Positions 1-11,068 of a stretch of DNA of 64,000 nucleotides are shown one piece after another. The notes under the pieces were generated by a model. The model did no database searches and was not told the origin of the DNA. It worked only from the letters and a program-made list of their open reading frames with translations. The stretch spans positions 1-64,000 of the forward strand of contig JADKBL010000009.1 of assembly GCA_016718875.1 (NCBI GenBank), written 5' to 3'. The position numbers and the translations under genes are program-made. Every line of letters starts with the position of its first letter. Position 1 is the stretch's first letter. Source of the DNA: Bacteroidota bacterium. GTDB taxonomy: Bacteria > Bacteroidota > Bacteroidia > Bacteroidales > VadinHA17.

Positions 1-17
1 ATAATTTAAATTTTTAC

Positions 18-49
18 CACGGAGTTTCTCGGAGTATTCACGGAGTTTC
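18..49. repeat. short direct repeats, CACGGAGTTTC
   Basis: CACGGAGTTTC occurs at 18-28 and again at 39-49, with a related CTCGGAGTATT between them, giving a 21-base period. The second copy runs into the last codons of the sulfatase that ends at 38, so the repeat supplies its C-terminal residues. It may be a member of a dispersed short repeat family, but one window cannot show that. Confidence 0.5.
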
Positions 50-1570
50 ACTGTTCTTAATTTTCAGGAGTAGTTGTGTTAATTCATTAACAATAAGCGG
101 ATTATCTTTTGCCAGATTTGTTGTTTCTCCTATATCCGATTTAATGTTATATAGCTGAGGAAGAGTATCATTCCCCGATTCAATGTTTACATGGGCAAAA
201 AGCTTTTCACCCTGTCCTGGTTCAATATATTTCCAATCACCCTTAATAATTGAGAGTCTTCCGGCATGTTCCACAAGCCATTCCCGACCCTTTTCAGATT
301 TTCCAAGAAGTGCATCAAGATTATTGTAGCTGTCAGGTCCCGCTCCATTTTCCAGTTTCTGTCCGGTAAGTGCAGCAAAAGAAGCCATAAGATCAATCTG
401 GCTGAATAAAGCATCCGATGTTCCCGGATTGATTATTCCTTTCCAGCAGGAGATAAACAATACTCTTGTACCTCCGTCAAAAAGGCTATACTTCCCTCCT
501 CTTAACGGACCTGCAGGTTTATGATTTCCAAGAAGTTCTACAGCCTTATCAATATATCCGTCATCAACAACAGGACCATTATCACTTGAAACAATTATGA
601 GAGTATTCTCTGCCAGATTAAGTTTTTCTATTGTATTGATAATTTCACCTACCGACCAGTCAAATTCCAGAATGGCATCACCCCTTGGGCCCATACCACT
701 TTTTCCAACAAATCTTTGGTTAGGGACCCTTGGAACATGTATATCGTGTGTAGAAAAATACAGAAAGAAGGGTTTTTCTTTATTGTTCTCAATAAATTTT
801 ACAGCTTTCCCCGTAATTACATCAGCAATATTTTCATCTGTCCAGAGGGCTGATTTTCCGCCAGTCATCCATCCTATCCGGCTTACGCCATTTACTATTG
901 TCATATCATGTCCATGACTTGGGTGCATTTTAAGAAGTTCCGGATTTTCCCTGCCTGTTGGCCAGTCGCCAACTTTTTCCTTATAGCTTAAAGTAATTGG
1001 GTCTGCAGGATCCAGTCCGGCTACTCTTCTGTTTTCAACAAAAACACATGGCACTCTGTCTCCCGTTGCAGGAATAATAAAGTTATAGTCAAAACCAATA
1101 TCCATTGGTCCGTTCACTATTTCCCCATTCCAGTCAGGACCTCCCAAAGGTCCGAGTCCAAGGTGCCATTTACCAACTACACCAGTAGTATACCCTGCAT
1201 TTTTAAGCACCGATGCAATAGTTGTCCGGCCTGGTTCGATGATTGCAGAAGCATCTCCAGGAGCAACACCTGTTCCTCTTTCCCTCCATGCATACTCCCC
1301 TGTAAGCAGTGAATACCGTGACGGCGTACTTGTTGCAGAAGTGCAGTGTGCATTTGTAAAGCGCAAACCACCGGAAGCAATCCTGTCGATATTTGGAGTT
1401 TTAATTATTGTTGCACCATTACAGCTTACATCGCCATATCCAAGATCGTCGGCATAAATGATAATAATGTTAGGAGTTTCCTTTTCATTTTTTTGAGTAC
1501 ATCCTGCAGATGCAAGTGATAAAACACCAAGTATAGTGGGGACCAATGGCAGTTTGTCAGTAGGTTTCAT
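38..1570 (-). CDS. S-type sulfatase lipoprotein
   Basis: This 510-residue protein belongs to the arylsulfatase/alkaline phosphatase superfamily and should hydrolyse sulfate esters, probably on sulfated polysaccharides. The N-terminus is a lipoprotein leader ending in the lipobox ASAGC, so it is placed in the periplasm or outer membrane. The metal-binding opening NIIIIYADDLGYGD is present. The active-site signature reads STPSRYSLLTG, so the residue to be converted to formylglycine is serine and the anaerobic maturase (anSME) would be needed. None is encoded here. A second sulfatase lies 24 bases upstream in transcription, so the two look like one small unit. The substrate cannot be told from sequence alone. 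Confidence 0.9.
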   Translation of the reverse strand: MKPTDKLPLVPTILGVLSLASAGCTQKNEKETPNIIIIYADDLGYGDVSCNGATIIKTPNIDRIASGGLRFTNAHCTSATSTPSRYSLLTGEYAWRERGTGVAPGDASAIIEPGRTTIASVLKNAGYTTGVVGKWHLGLGPLGGPDWNGEIVNGPMDIGFDYNFIIPATGDRVPCVFVENRRVAGLDPADPITLSYKEKVGDWPTGRENPELLKMHPSHGHDMTIVNGVSRIGWMTGGKSALWTDENIADVITGKAVKFIENNKEKPFFLYFSTHDIHVPRVPNQRFVGKSGMGPRGDAILEFDWSVGEIINTIEKLNLAENTLIIVSSDNGPVVDDGYIDKAVELLGNHKPAGPLRGGKYSLFDGGTRVLFISCWKGIINPGTSDALFSQIDLMASFAALTGQKLENGAGPDSYNNLDALLGKSEKGREWLVEHAGRLSIIKGDWKYIEPGQGEKLFAHVNIESGNDTLPQLYNIKSDIGETTNLAKDNPLIVNELTQLLLKIKNSETP

Positions 1571-1594
1571 AATATTCTGGTAAAATTTCTTAGA

Positions 1595-3037
1595 TTATTT
1601 TTCATGTTTCTTATCCGCTGCTTCACAGGAAAAAGGAAAATCAGCTGACTTTACATGTGACAGTTCAATAAGTGAATCAATTACATGAACGATATCCTTA
1701 TGTTGTAGTGCAATATCATTAGACTCACAAATATCGGTACTCAGGTCATAAAGTTCAGTTGATCCGTGTGGCATTTTTTCGAGATCCCTTTTTACTGCTT
1801 TCCAGTTACCCATTCTTACTGCTGCCTTTCCTCCCTGTTCATGAAATTCCCAGTAGAGATAATCATGTTGTTTTTGCTCTTTGCCAAGAAGTGTTGGCAG
1901 AAAGGAAATACCATCTGTTTCAGATAGGCTACTGGTATCAGCAATTTCAGCAAATGTTGGCATCATGTCCCAGAATGCAGAAACATGATCAGATTTTGAT
2001 CCAGGCGCTACTTTGCCTGGCCATTTTACAAGAAGTGGCGTACGTATACCTCCTTCGTAGAGATCACGCTTATAGCCTTTCAGAGGACCGTTGCTGTCAA
2101 AGTAGTCAGGATCGGCGCCGCCCTCAAGATGAGGACCGTTATCTGATGCAAAAACCACTATTGTGTTTTTTTCAAGTCCCAACTTTCTAAGTTCTTCAAT
2201 TATTTCTCCAACATAATTATCAAGTTGTGTAACCATTGCAGCAAAAAGCAGCGTGAGATTCAGGTTGTGAACCGTATGGTCCAAGTCTGTAGTTTTGTCC
2301 GTTGTCAACACCAATGAATGATTTTTCAGGGAGAAATTTGCCCCTGAACATTTTCATATACTCTTCTTTTGCAAATAGTTCGGCATGAGGTATGGTTGTG
2401 GGATAGAAAAGAAAGAAAGGAACATCCTTGTTTTTTTCAATGAAACTGAGAGCTGCTTTATGAATCAGATCAGCGCTATAGGATCCGGATTTCCCATCCC
2501 CGTTTTCAGGCAGGTTAATCTTTTCCCTGTTATGCCAGAGGTGGTCTGGATAATAGTTGTGTGCCAGGCTTTGACAATTGTAGCCATAAAACTCGTCAAT
2601 GCCCTGTGAATTCGGATCGCCCTCAGTATTAATATATCCCAGTCCCCACTTACCAAAGGTACCCGTTATGTACCCTTTAGTTTTGAGCATTTCAGGAATA
2701 GTTACAGAAATGGCTTTAAGAGGCCAGTTTCCTTCAGGTTCCCAACCAATATTTCCTCTGATCGGAGTATGTCCTGTATGCTGGCCTGTCATAAGTGCCG
2801 ACCTGGAAGGAGCTGATACGGTACATCCGGTATAATGCTGGGTAAAAAGCATTCCATCTGCTGTAATGCGATCAATATTTGGCGTTGAGAATTTTTTTGC
2901 CCGTAGCAGCTCAGATCAGCATAACCAAGATCATCTGCAAGTATTAGTACTATATTGGGCAATCGGTTTTCATCCGGAACTCTGTTGCAGGCTGAAATTG
3001 CCAGGGATGTGCAGAGCAACACATTTAACTTTTTCAT
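1595..3037 (-). pseudogene. S-type sulfatase, frameshifted twice
   Basis: Three consecutive frames join into one sulfatase of about 480 residues. The first carries a lipoprotein leader (AISAC) and the opening NIVLILADDLGYADLSCYG. The second carries the active-site signature SAPSRSALMTG, again serine type. The third holds FAAMVTQLDNYVGEI and the DNGPH motif. The first break lies in the seven-T run at 2892-2898. One more base restores GQKKFSTPNIDRIT. The second lies in the five-A run at 2243-2247. One base fewer restores ESHAAFAAMVTQLD. Both are homopolymer indels, so the gene may be intact in the organism. It probably works with the neighbouring sulfatase on the same or a related sulfated glycan. 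Confidence 0.85.
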
Positions 3038-3167
3038 TGTAAAAAGAATAATTAAGGGTGGTTTAGGAATTAAAAATAAGATTATTTATGCAGAAAAAAC
3101 ACCTTCAAAAGTTTTAATTCGAATTTTCTGTAATTTCGGATTGTGTAAACTGTGAAATAAACGGAAA

Positions 3168-6100
3168 ATGAAATTGTCAGGGAAAGAAATATTGCTAAAA
3201 AAATTATTATACATTTTCCTTTTCAATACAATAAGTACCTCCTTTGTTCAGTCACAGGGAAAAGCAATATATATTAACGAAATACTGGCATCAAATATGG
3301 AATCTGATTATGACGCTGTTTCAGGAGGTTATCCAGACTGGCTTGAGCTTTTCAATTCAGGTTCATTACCCGTTAATATCGGAGGTTATTACCTGACGTC
3401 TGATGCCGGCAATATTAAGATGTGGAGAATTCCTGATGGAGCTGTGATTCAACCTAATGGGTATTTTAGTTTCTGGGCAGACGAATCAGGGGTCACCAAT
3501 CATACAAATTTTACACTTGACAGAGAGGGCGGTTTTGTAGGTTTATTTAATTCTTCAGGTGCTGTCATTGACAGCTTCAGTTATGGCTTACAGGTTAGGG
3601 ACGTTTCTTATGGTCGCTCAATTATTGATCGTGAAAAGCTGGTGTATTTTTCTAAGCCAACAATGGGAAGAGCTAATTCTGATCAAAGCTTTAGTTCATT
3701 TTCAGAATCGCCTGCTTTCTCCTTAAATGGAGGTTTCTATGTTGGCAGCCAGACAGTTATTCTTACTTCACCATCTACTGAGGCCGTTATCTATTATACC
3801 ACAAACGGAATGGAGCCCGATACTTCCTCTCAAGTTTATTCCCTGCCTGTTATACTCTCAAAACAACTGCATTGCGAGCCAGAGCTTTCGAAAAAGGTGC
3901 ATTACCCAGCCAGACAATAACCCGTACCTACCTGATCGGCGAGACTATAAATCTGCCTGTAATTTCCATTGTTACGGATTCTGCGAACTTTTTTGATGAT
4001 AGTATTGGTATTTATATTACAGGAAAAAATGGCATCAGAGGTTCATGCGATTCGAAAATAAGGAACCTCAACCAGGACTGGGAAAGAGCAGTAAACATTG
4101 AATTTTATGAAAAGAATGGCACCCTTGCTTTTAACCAGGAGGCCGGCATAAAAATCTTTGGAGGTTGTTCAAGGACAAGATTTCCCCAGAAATCACTGGC
4201 TCTATTTGCCCGAAAAAACTATGGAAAAGGGAGTTTTGATTACCGTATTTTCCCTGATAAGAATATTTATAAATTTGAGTCTTTTGTTCTGAGAAGCTCT
4301 GCTGATGATCAGGTCAGGACATTTATGCGTGATGCTCTTGCGCAATATATTGGAATCGGAGATATGGATATTGATTACCAGGCTTATCGTCCTGTAGTTG
4401 TATATTTTGACGGTGTATACTGGGGCATTCATGATATACGGGAAAAAATCAATGAACACTATCTTGAATCAAATTATAATGTTGAGGCTTCTTCCGTGAA
4501 TATTTTACAAAGCAATTATTCTGTTGTATTTGGCGAATCTGCCGGATACAGCAGCCTTATCAGTTTTCTGGCTTCAGCATCGTTGGAAAACAATTCGAAT
4601 TACAATTTTATAAAATCAAAGATTGATATTGATCAGTTTATTGACTATGAAATACTTCATATTTATCTTGCTGAGAGAGACTGGCCTGGAAACAACATAA
4701 AGTATTGGAATTCAAATGTCCCCTGGCATACAAAATGGCGATGGATCTGTTTTGACCTTGACCAGACATTCATGCGCACAACTGCAAACACACTTGCTGA
4801 TGCGACAGCAACCAACGGGCCAACCTGGCCTAACCCTCCATGGGCAACTTTGTTACTAAGGAGCCTTCTGTCAAATGCGGAGTTCAGAAACAGATTTATT
4901 CAGCGTTATGCATTTTATACCGGTACAACTTTCAAAACTGTCAGGTTGGACAGTATTGTAAATGTCTTCAAATCAACTCTTGAACCTGAAATCCCAAGAC
5001 ATATAAAAAAATGGGGTGGGCTAAAGGATATGGATTCTCAGGAAACATGGATGCCTCCTACCTTCAGTTCCCTTGAACAGTGGCAGTCAAATGTAAATTC
5101 ACTTAAGGCATTTATAAAAGACAGACCATCAGTTGCGATGGATCATCTCAGGAATAAGTTCGGACTAAAAGGGATGGTTTCATTAAAGATAAGCTCCAAT
5201 ATCGAAGGAGGTGGAGATATTTTGCTTTATGACAGAAAAATTCCAAATCCTGTATATAATGGCAGTCTCTTTCCTGATGTTCCTGTTCTGATAAGAGCGG
5301 TATCAAATCCTGGTTTCAGGTTCCTCCACTGGGAGTTAAGCGGGTCTGTTACCAGGACAGATTATGTCAGTGAAATCTATGTTACATTCAGTTCAACTCA
5401 GGAAATAAGAGCTGTTTATGAAAAAGTGGATATAACATTTCCTTCCGTAATTATTAATGAAATAAACTATAACTCCTCACCAGATTTTGAAACCGGTGAC
5501 TGGATAGAAATATATAACAGGCAAAGCAGCCCTGTAAACATCTCTGGGTGGAAGATCAGAGACAGCAACTTTGAGAACGAATATGTATTTCCTCAAGGGA
5601 CAGTAATGCCGGCTAATGCTTACATAGTAGCCTGTGAGGACATAAGTTTATTACAATCCGGATTCCATTACCTGATAAATTACAGAGGGAATACCGGTTT
5701 TGGACTTAAAAATGAAGAGGAGGTTGTAAAGCTGATAAATTCAAAAAATGATATTGTAGATTCAGTTCATTATCTTAATAATAGTCCATGGCCGGATTTA
5801 CCTGACGGTAAGGGATATTCACTCATTCTTAAAAGCCCTGATCTGGATAATGATCTTCCTGAAAACTGGACAGCAAGTCTTAAGGGGACACCGGGTGCAG
5901 TTAACGGAGATTTTACCGGATTAAACGATAATAAACAATCAGAAAATCAGAATAACAACATAATTCAGGTTTTTCCAAATCCCAGCAGGTCATTTTTTAC
6001 AATTGATTATCATATCCATGTACCAGGAAAGGTTATCATCAGGATATTTGATATAAATGGAAATGTATGCCAAACATTTGTTAATGCATATCAGAGTACC

Positions 6101-6214
6101 GGATTATACTCAGTTGAGATCGATGCAAGTTCTTTCAGAAATGGCCTCTATTTCTGTTCATTGGAGGTGGATGGAATGCCGTCAGAGCTTAAGAAGCTTA
6201 TCATAATTCACTGA
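3168..6214 (+). pseudogene. CotH kinase-family secreted protein, frameshifted
   Basis: The reconstructed protein has about 1015 residues. In order it shows a signal peptide, a lamin-tail domain (YINEILASN to residue ~140), a chitobiase-like C-terminal fold (VIYYTTNGMEPD), a CotH kinase domain with VYWGIHDIREK and the acidic FDLDQTF motif, a second lamin-tail domain (VIINEINYN), and a C-terminal type IX secretion sorting domain starting VFPNPSRS. CotH proteins are atypical secreted protein kinases. This one should be exported by the type IX system and displayed outside the cell. The frame breaks in the A run at 3860-3863. One added A gives SKTTALRARAFEKG and joins both halves. It converges with the DUF2490/DUF4956/VTC genes, a combination that recurs with CotH. 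Confidence 0.85.
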
Positions 6215-6250
6215 TATCCTGTATTAATAATCTTTTGTAACTGGTCCTCC

Positions 6251-6934
6251 TCAGAATTTTAATTCGCATGACAGAGCGAGTATATGATAATTGAACTTAT
6301 TATTGTTTTGGGGATATCTTTCAAGTATATATGCCGGTTTGAGCAGAACTTTCTTTGATATCTTATAAGCTGCTCCTGCAGAAAACCTCTTTTTTTCAAT
6401 AAGTAATTCATAATCATAGAACATTGGGGTGAATGATTCGAATGAGATGAAAGGAGTCAGAGGTAACCCTTTAATATCGTATTCAGCTTTTAGCTTAATC
6501 CTGCCTGTATATTGAGGTAAATTGTCATCCTCTTTTTCAATATAGGTTCTTTTCATAATCTGAAGCATAAGTCGTGCTGAAAAATTGAATCGATTAACAG
6601 GAAATGTCAACTTAACTTCTCCAAACCATTTATGCCTTATATGAAAGTTTCCATCATCCTCAAGTTTTCCTGTCAGCCTGTATGAGCCTGCAGTAGAAAA
6701 AATATCATTTAAAGTATATGAAACACCGCCTTCACCAAAAATCTGATCCAATTGTGATGCGTTGCTAAAAGTCCTTGCTTCAGAAGCCAGGAGAAGGTCA
6801 AGCTTTTTAGTAAGCTTGTGTTCACCATTTACAGAATACCAGATTCCAAAATCACCATCCTGACCTGAGATCGAACAATGAGCAGAAAATAATAAAAAAG
6901 TTAAAAAATAATTTAATCTTAAGATGTACTTCAT
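6251..6934 (-). CDS. DUF2490 outer-membrane beta-barrel protein
   Basis: This is a 227-residue protein with a signal peptide ending near SISGQ. It then shows alternating aromatic beta-strands typical of DUF2490 barrels (FGIWYSVNGEHKLTKKLDL near the start, YHILALSCELKF at the end). A terminal Phe is common in outer-membrane barrels. Its ATG overlaps the stop of the DUF4956 gene (ATGA), so the two are translationally coupled. The function of the family is not known. Position suggests an outer-membrane component of the VTC/DUF4956/CotH group. Confidence 0.75.
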   Translation of the reverse strand: MKYILRLNYFLTFLLFSAHCSISGQDGDFGIWYSVNGEHKLTKKLDLLLASEARTFSNASQLDQIFGEGGVSYTLNDIFSTAGSYRLTGKLEDDGNFHIRHKWFGEVKLTFPVNRFNFSARLMLQIMKRTYIEKEDDNLPQYTGRIKLKAEYDIKGLPLTPFISFESFTPMFYDYELLIEKKRFSAGAAYKISKKVLLKPAYILERYPQNNNKFNYHILALSCELKF

Positions 6935-7612
6935 TTATCTTTTACTGGGTCATTTCCTGAATTGTTGAAATCCTCCCTGGTTTCATAGAAGATTCTTAAG
7001 TATGCAATATCCCGTAAGAAATCAATTTCCCTGATTTCAACCCGGTCAATTTTTTTCAATACCGGTACGATTCTGGAGATCAGAAATAAGTTCATTTCTT
7101 GACTCAGGTTTTATCATTTCGATTTTTTCATACACTATATTCTTTGATGATTCATGTTTGAGAAGCCACCTTTTCTCCAATCCATATGTCAGAGCGATAA
7201 TGATGAAATTGGTGAAGAGAACCTCCATCACACCTGTTTTATCTCCTGAAAGGGCATTTATTACTGAAATTCCTATCGTCAGAAACAGATATGTCATCTC
7301 TTTTATTGGAATTGCATCTGTTCTGTAACGGATAATACCAAAAATAGCAAAGAGCCCCAGGGCAAATCCAATCTGTAGAATAACATTTTCAAGAAGAAAG
7401 CATAATAGAAAGACAATGCTTGAAATGAGGATATATGTGAAAAGGTAGTCTTTTCTTCGTGTTGTAGAAAAGTATAGCCATCTTACAAGGATTAGTATAA
7501 CCCCAAGGTTGAGTGAAAACCGAATTATAAGTTCCAGAAAATTTCCAAGATCAACCAGTCTGAAGCTATCAGCTAAAGTATCACTAAATAACAGGGAGTC
7601 AGTTGAAACCAT
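6931..7612 (-). pseudogene. DUF4956 membrane protein, frameshifted near the C-terminus
   Basis: The protein has several membrane segments, including LGVILILVRWLYF, YLFTYILISSIVFLLCFLL, and FALGLFAIFGIIRYRTD, a stretch typical of DUF4956. A cytoplasmic tail follows. The frame breaks in the seven-T run at 7050-7056. Removing one base reads GIEKIDRVEIREIDFLRD and continues to a stop at 6931-6933, giving about 226 residues, the normal family length. Without the correction the protein ends early at 7046. It overlaps the VTC-domain gene upstream by 14 bases. DUF4956 and VTC genes are commonly paired, and the membrane protein may be the channel or anchor for the polymerase-like partner. That role is inference. 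Confidence 0.8.
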
Positions 7613-8384
7613 TTCTAATTTTATTAAGTATTATTAATTTTGGTTTAAGTAAATTTAGTTTTAATGAATCGTTGAGAAGTGCACTGCCCATACAGTATTT
7701 GCTGAAACCCAACGGATAAATATTCATCCTTCTGAGGGTAGCAGAGAAAGGACTTGAATAACTCACGATTTCTTTTTTAACTTCAGCGATTGACAGATAC
7801 GGCAAATCAATGATTTTGCCCGATTTTACTGATTCAAAAGAAAGATTATAGTCAATTGTCAGTCTTTCTGTCATATCAAAATTAACAAATGTGGTTCGCG
7901 AAAACCGGCTTATCAACACTGGTTTTAAAAGATAAGATTCGACAGGGAGATATTCTTTAAGAAAATCCTCAGCATCCTCACTGAATGGGCTATTTGAAAA
8001 AGAACCGGGTATTCTCCATTTCAGTGTTCTTCCCTTGTTGGTCTTCATTTTTACTTCAAGAAATGAATCGCCGGTAAACTCATAATTCCTGTACCTAACC
8101 TTATTCCTTGAAAGCTCTCCTCTCAAATGCTGATTGAAAAATCTGAATTCATCTGTATCCAGATATACTGTTACATATTTAAAAGAAAGTTGATTGTTTC
8201 TTTGAACAACCTTATAATTACCGGTTAGGGTTTTTAATACCTGATCAGTCTTGTCTGATGGAAATACGAATTTTGTTTCAACTCTGTTCGTAAGTCCAAG
8301 GTTACTTATGCTCTCGAAATTTACCTGGTTGAAATCAGATAGTACCGGAAAAGAAACTATACTTATTGGGTTTGAGATAGTCAT
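7599..8384 (-). CDS. VTC-domain protein (polyphosphate polymerase-like)
   Basis: This 261-residue protein has the triphosphate-tunnel fold of VTC domains. The N-terminal RVETKFVFP supplies the conserved ExK motif. Further basic and acidic tunnel strands follow in order: YVTVYLDTDEFRFF, NKVRYRNYEF, FLEVKMKTNKGRTLKWR, LKPVLISRFSRTTFV, LTIDYNLSFE and IAEVKKE. No signal peptide or membrane segment is visible, so it acts in the cytoplasm, presumably beside the DUF4956 membrane protein whose gene it overlaps. In eukaryotic VTC4 this fold makes polyphosphate from ATP. Whether the bacterial CotH-linked type does so is not established. Confidence 0.85.
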   Translation of the reverse strand: MTISNPISIVSFPVLSDFNQVNFESISNLGLTNRVETKFVFPSDKTDQVLKTLTGNYKVVQRNNQLSFKYVTVYLDTDEFRFFNQHLRGELSRNKVRYRNYEFTGDSFLEVKMKTNKGRTLKWRIPGSFSNSPFSEDAEDFLKEYLPVESYLLKPVLISRFSRTTFVNFDMTERLTIDYNLSFESVKSGKIIDLPYLSIAEVKKEIVSYSSPFSATLRRMNIYPLGFSKYCMGSALLNDSLKLNLLKPKLIILNKIRNGFN

Positions 8385-8447
8385 TATTTCAGGCGGGAAA
8401 TGTCTGTTACAGTATTAGTTTGAGATAATCTAAACTTATGGGATACA

Positions 8448-8958
8448 TTATTTTATGATATTACTTTTAAGATAAGTAGGTATCTGCCAGACAAATGCAC
8501 CAGTTCCGTCCGGGTTCCTTGAATAGCTTAATTCAAGCGACTGACCAGGATATAAAGCTTTATCAACAGTTATTCCCTCAGGATCCGAAAGTATCAATTC
8601 TTCACCAAGAGATGAGAGCTTGAAATTGGCATGAAGCCCAGTCTGAGCAGAGTCATCATCTGCCCATATTATAAGATATCCCCTGCCTTTTATTGTTGTT
8701 GATGCCGGGAATTGCCATTTTGAAATATGCTTATCATTATCCGACAGAAACCATCCGGATATATCCTGCTCATTATCAGATATGTTGTATAATTCAATCC
8801 AGTCATTATATTCACCGTTTTGATCAGCAACCACAGTGGTATTAACAGGCATTAGCTCATTTATAAAGACAACACTGCCTGTATTTTCAGTTTTCTTTTC
8901 ACATGCGAAAAAGAATGCGACAATAAACAATAAAAAAAAACAGGTTTTGGGTTTTCAT
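8448..8958 (-). pseudogene. lamin-tail-domain lipoprotein, leader frameshifted
   Basis: The body is a single lamin-tail domain (VVFINELMPVN, then DWIELYNISDNEQDISGWFLS), like the N-terminal domain of the CotH protein nearby. The ATG at 8956-8958 starts a leader MKTQNLFF, but a nine-base A run on the plus strand (8932-8940) puts it out of frame. Eight bases would give a continuous lipoprotein leader ending FFFAC. An uncorrected reading must start at a TTG inside the leader. The product would be a small lipid-anchored protein of about 170 residues. It likely belongs to the CotH/VTC group. Confidence 0.75.
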
Positions 8959-9095
8959 ACCTGGCTATTATTAAAAATAAGCTGATAAGTCAGCATCATT
9001 GCCCACAATCTGATTTATACAGTCAGGTAAAGTTAATAAGATAGATTATATTTTATGGTCGAGGCGTTGAAAAAATGAGATAACAGCCAGGTAAT

Positions 9096-10763
9096 CTATT
9101 TATATGAATCCACGTGAACACTTTTTACAGCTCTTCCTGAAGGATCTATCATATTTTTAAATGAGGCATCCCATGCTATTGCTTCAGGAGTACTGCATGC
9201 TACTGACGGAACTGACGGTACGCATGAGGCGGCTGAATCAGAAGGGAAATGCTCACTGAAAATTGATCTGTAAAAATATTCTTCTTTTGACATTGGAGGG
9301 TTAATCGGAAAACGGTATCTGGCATTAGCCAGCTGATCATCAGATACTTCTTTTGCAGCAAGAGCCCTGAGTGTATCTATCCAGTTGTATCCGACACCAT
9401 CTGAGAATTGTTCTTTCTGCCTCCAGGCAACACTGGCAGGGAGATAATCTTCAAAGGCTTTTCGAAGCACCCATTTTTCCATTTTATCTTTTGTAATCAT
9501 CTTGTCCTTAGGATTCAGGCGCATTGCGACATCCATAAATTCCTTATCAAGGAATGGAACACGGCCTTCAACTCCCCATGCTGCAAGTGATTTATTGGCT
9601 CTAAGACAGTCATACAGATGAAGTTTGCTGATTTTTCTAACGGTCTCTTCATGGAATGATTTAGGGTCCGGTGCTTTATGGAAATAAAGATATCCTCCAA
9701 AAATCTCATCGGCGCCTTCACCTGAAAGTACCATCTTCACTCCCATCGATTTAATTACCCTTGCAAGCAGATACATTGGTGTTGAAGCACGGATTGTTGT
9801 AACATCATATGTTTCAATGTGATAAATAACATCACGTATTGCATCCAGACCTTCCTGGACGGTAAAATTAATTTCATGATGAACAGTATTAATATGCTGT
9901 GCAACTTTACGGGCGGCAGCAAGATCAGGTGATCCCTCCAGTCCAACAGCAAATGAGTGAAGCTGAGGCCACCAGGCCTCGCTTTTATCCTGAGTCTCAA
10001 TTCTTTTTGGCGCAAATTTTTTGGCAATAGCTGATACTATTGAAGAATCAAGTCCTCCCGAAAGAAGAACACCATATGGGACATCGGACATAAGTTGTCT
10101 GTGCACAGCAGCTTCAAGAGCTGTCTTAAGATCTTCAATACTGGTTACATTGTTTTCAACAGCTGCATAATCCATCCAGTCACGCTGATACCATTTTTTC
10201 ATAACGCCATCTTTGCTGTAGAGGTAGTGACCCGGAAGAAATTCCTGAATCTTATTGCAAACGCCTTCAAGAGCTTTCAATTCAGAAGCAACATAGAAAT
10301 TGCCATGGGAGTCCCAGCCAATATATAAGGGTATTATTCCAATATGATCCCGGGCTATGAAGTAACAATCCTTTTCCTTATCATAAATTGCGAATGCAAA
10401 TATCCCGTTAAGCTCTTCTATGAATGCAGGACCTTTGTCGCGATATAGAGGGAGTATTACCTCGCAATCGGAATGTGTAAGAAATTCATAGCTATTTTCG
10501 TATTTCTTCCTTATTTCCTGATGGTTATAAATTTCACCATTTACTGCCAGAATCAGATTACCATCCTTACTGTATAATGGCTGTTTTCCTGATTGCGGAT
10601 CAACAATTGAGAGCCGTTCATGAGCAAGTATTGCTTTTTCGCAATAAAAAATACCTGACCAGTCGGGACCGCGATGCCTGACTTTTTTCGACATTTTTAA
10701 TACTGTTGCTCTCAGTTCCAGATAATTATCCTTTAGATCAAAAACACCTACAATACCACACAT
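9096..10763 (-). CDS. asnB: asparagine synthase (glutamine-hydrolysing)
   Basis: This is a 555-residue class II amidotransferase that makes asparagine from aspartate, ATP and glutamine in the cytoplasm. The first residues are MCGIVGVF, so after Met removal Cys becomes the glutaminase nucleophile. The glutaminase domain also shows RHRGPDWSG, LAHERLSIVDP and NGEIYNH. The synthetase domain has the ATP pyrophosphatase loop LLSGGLDSSI and later LSGEGADEIFGGY. Length matches E. coli AsnB. It is flanked by intergenic DNA on both sides and appears to be a single-gene unit. Confidence 0.95.
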   Translation of the reverse strand: MCGIVGVFDLKDNYLELRATVLKMSKKVRHRGPDWSGIFYCEKAILAHERLSIVDPQSGKQPLYSKDGNLILAVNGEIYNHQEIRKKYENSYEFLTHSDCEVILPLYRDKGPAFIEELNGIFAFAIYDKEKDCYFIARDHIGIIPLYIGWDSHGNFYVASELKALEGVCNKIQEFLPGHYLYSKDGVMKKWYQRDWMDYAAVENNVTSIEDLKTALEAAVHRQLMSDVPYGVLLSGGLDSSIVSAIAKKFAPKRIETQDKSEAWWPQLHSFAVGLEGSPDLAAARKVAQHINTVHHEINFTVQEGLDAIRDVIYHIETYDVTTIRASTPMYLLARVIKSMGVKMVLSGEGADEIFGGYLYFHKAPDPKSFHEETVRKISKLHLYDCLRANKSLAAWGVEGRVPFLDKEFMDVAMRLNPKDKMITKDKMEKWVLRKAFEDYLPASVAWRQKEQFSDGVGYNWIDTLRALAAKEVSDDQLANARYRFPINPPMSKEEYFYRSIFSEHFPSDSAASCVPSVPSVACSTPEAIAWDASFKNMIDPSGRAVKSVHVDSYK

Positions 10764-11068
10764 AAAAAAGAATTTAAAATTGATATAAAACTATTTGCAA
10801 ATATAATAACAGAAATTAATAAAACAATGAGATATAATAATAAATGTTAAGCTAAAGCATGTATATAATTAAAATATAGAATCAATAAATATATAAATGT
10901 GATAATTATTAATATGCTTTATTGTAATATATCGTTTGTATTTTAATGATTATCAGCCAGACCTGTTAAAAAAGTTAAAAATGACCGGATAAAGTAGTTG
11001 TTACAGATCATTTATTCAGAATTATATAAGTTGTTTTTTTATATTGCACTTTTTTAAAACAGTAATTT
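10764..11068. other. intergenic region between divergent asnB and propeller cluster
   Basis: This 305-base, strongly AT-rich gap separates the start of asnB (minus) from the start of the plus-strand cluster. It must hold promoters for both directions. No open frame, RNA gene or clear inverted repeat was seen. No convincing Bacteroidota -33/-7 pair could be fixed by eye. Confidence 0.5.

Noticed and set aside
8931..8941. TTG start codon for the lamin-tail lipoprotein
   Set aside because: The ATG at 8956-8958 gives a better lipoprotein leader if the nine-base run is one base too long.
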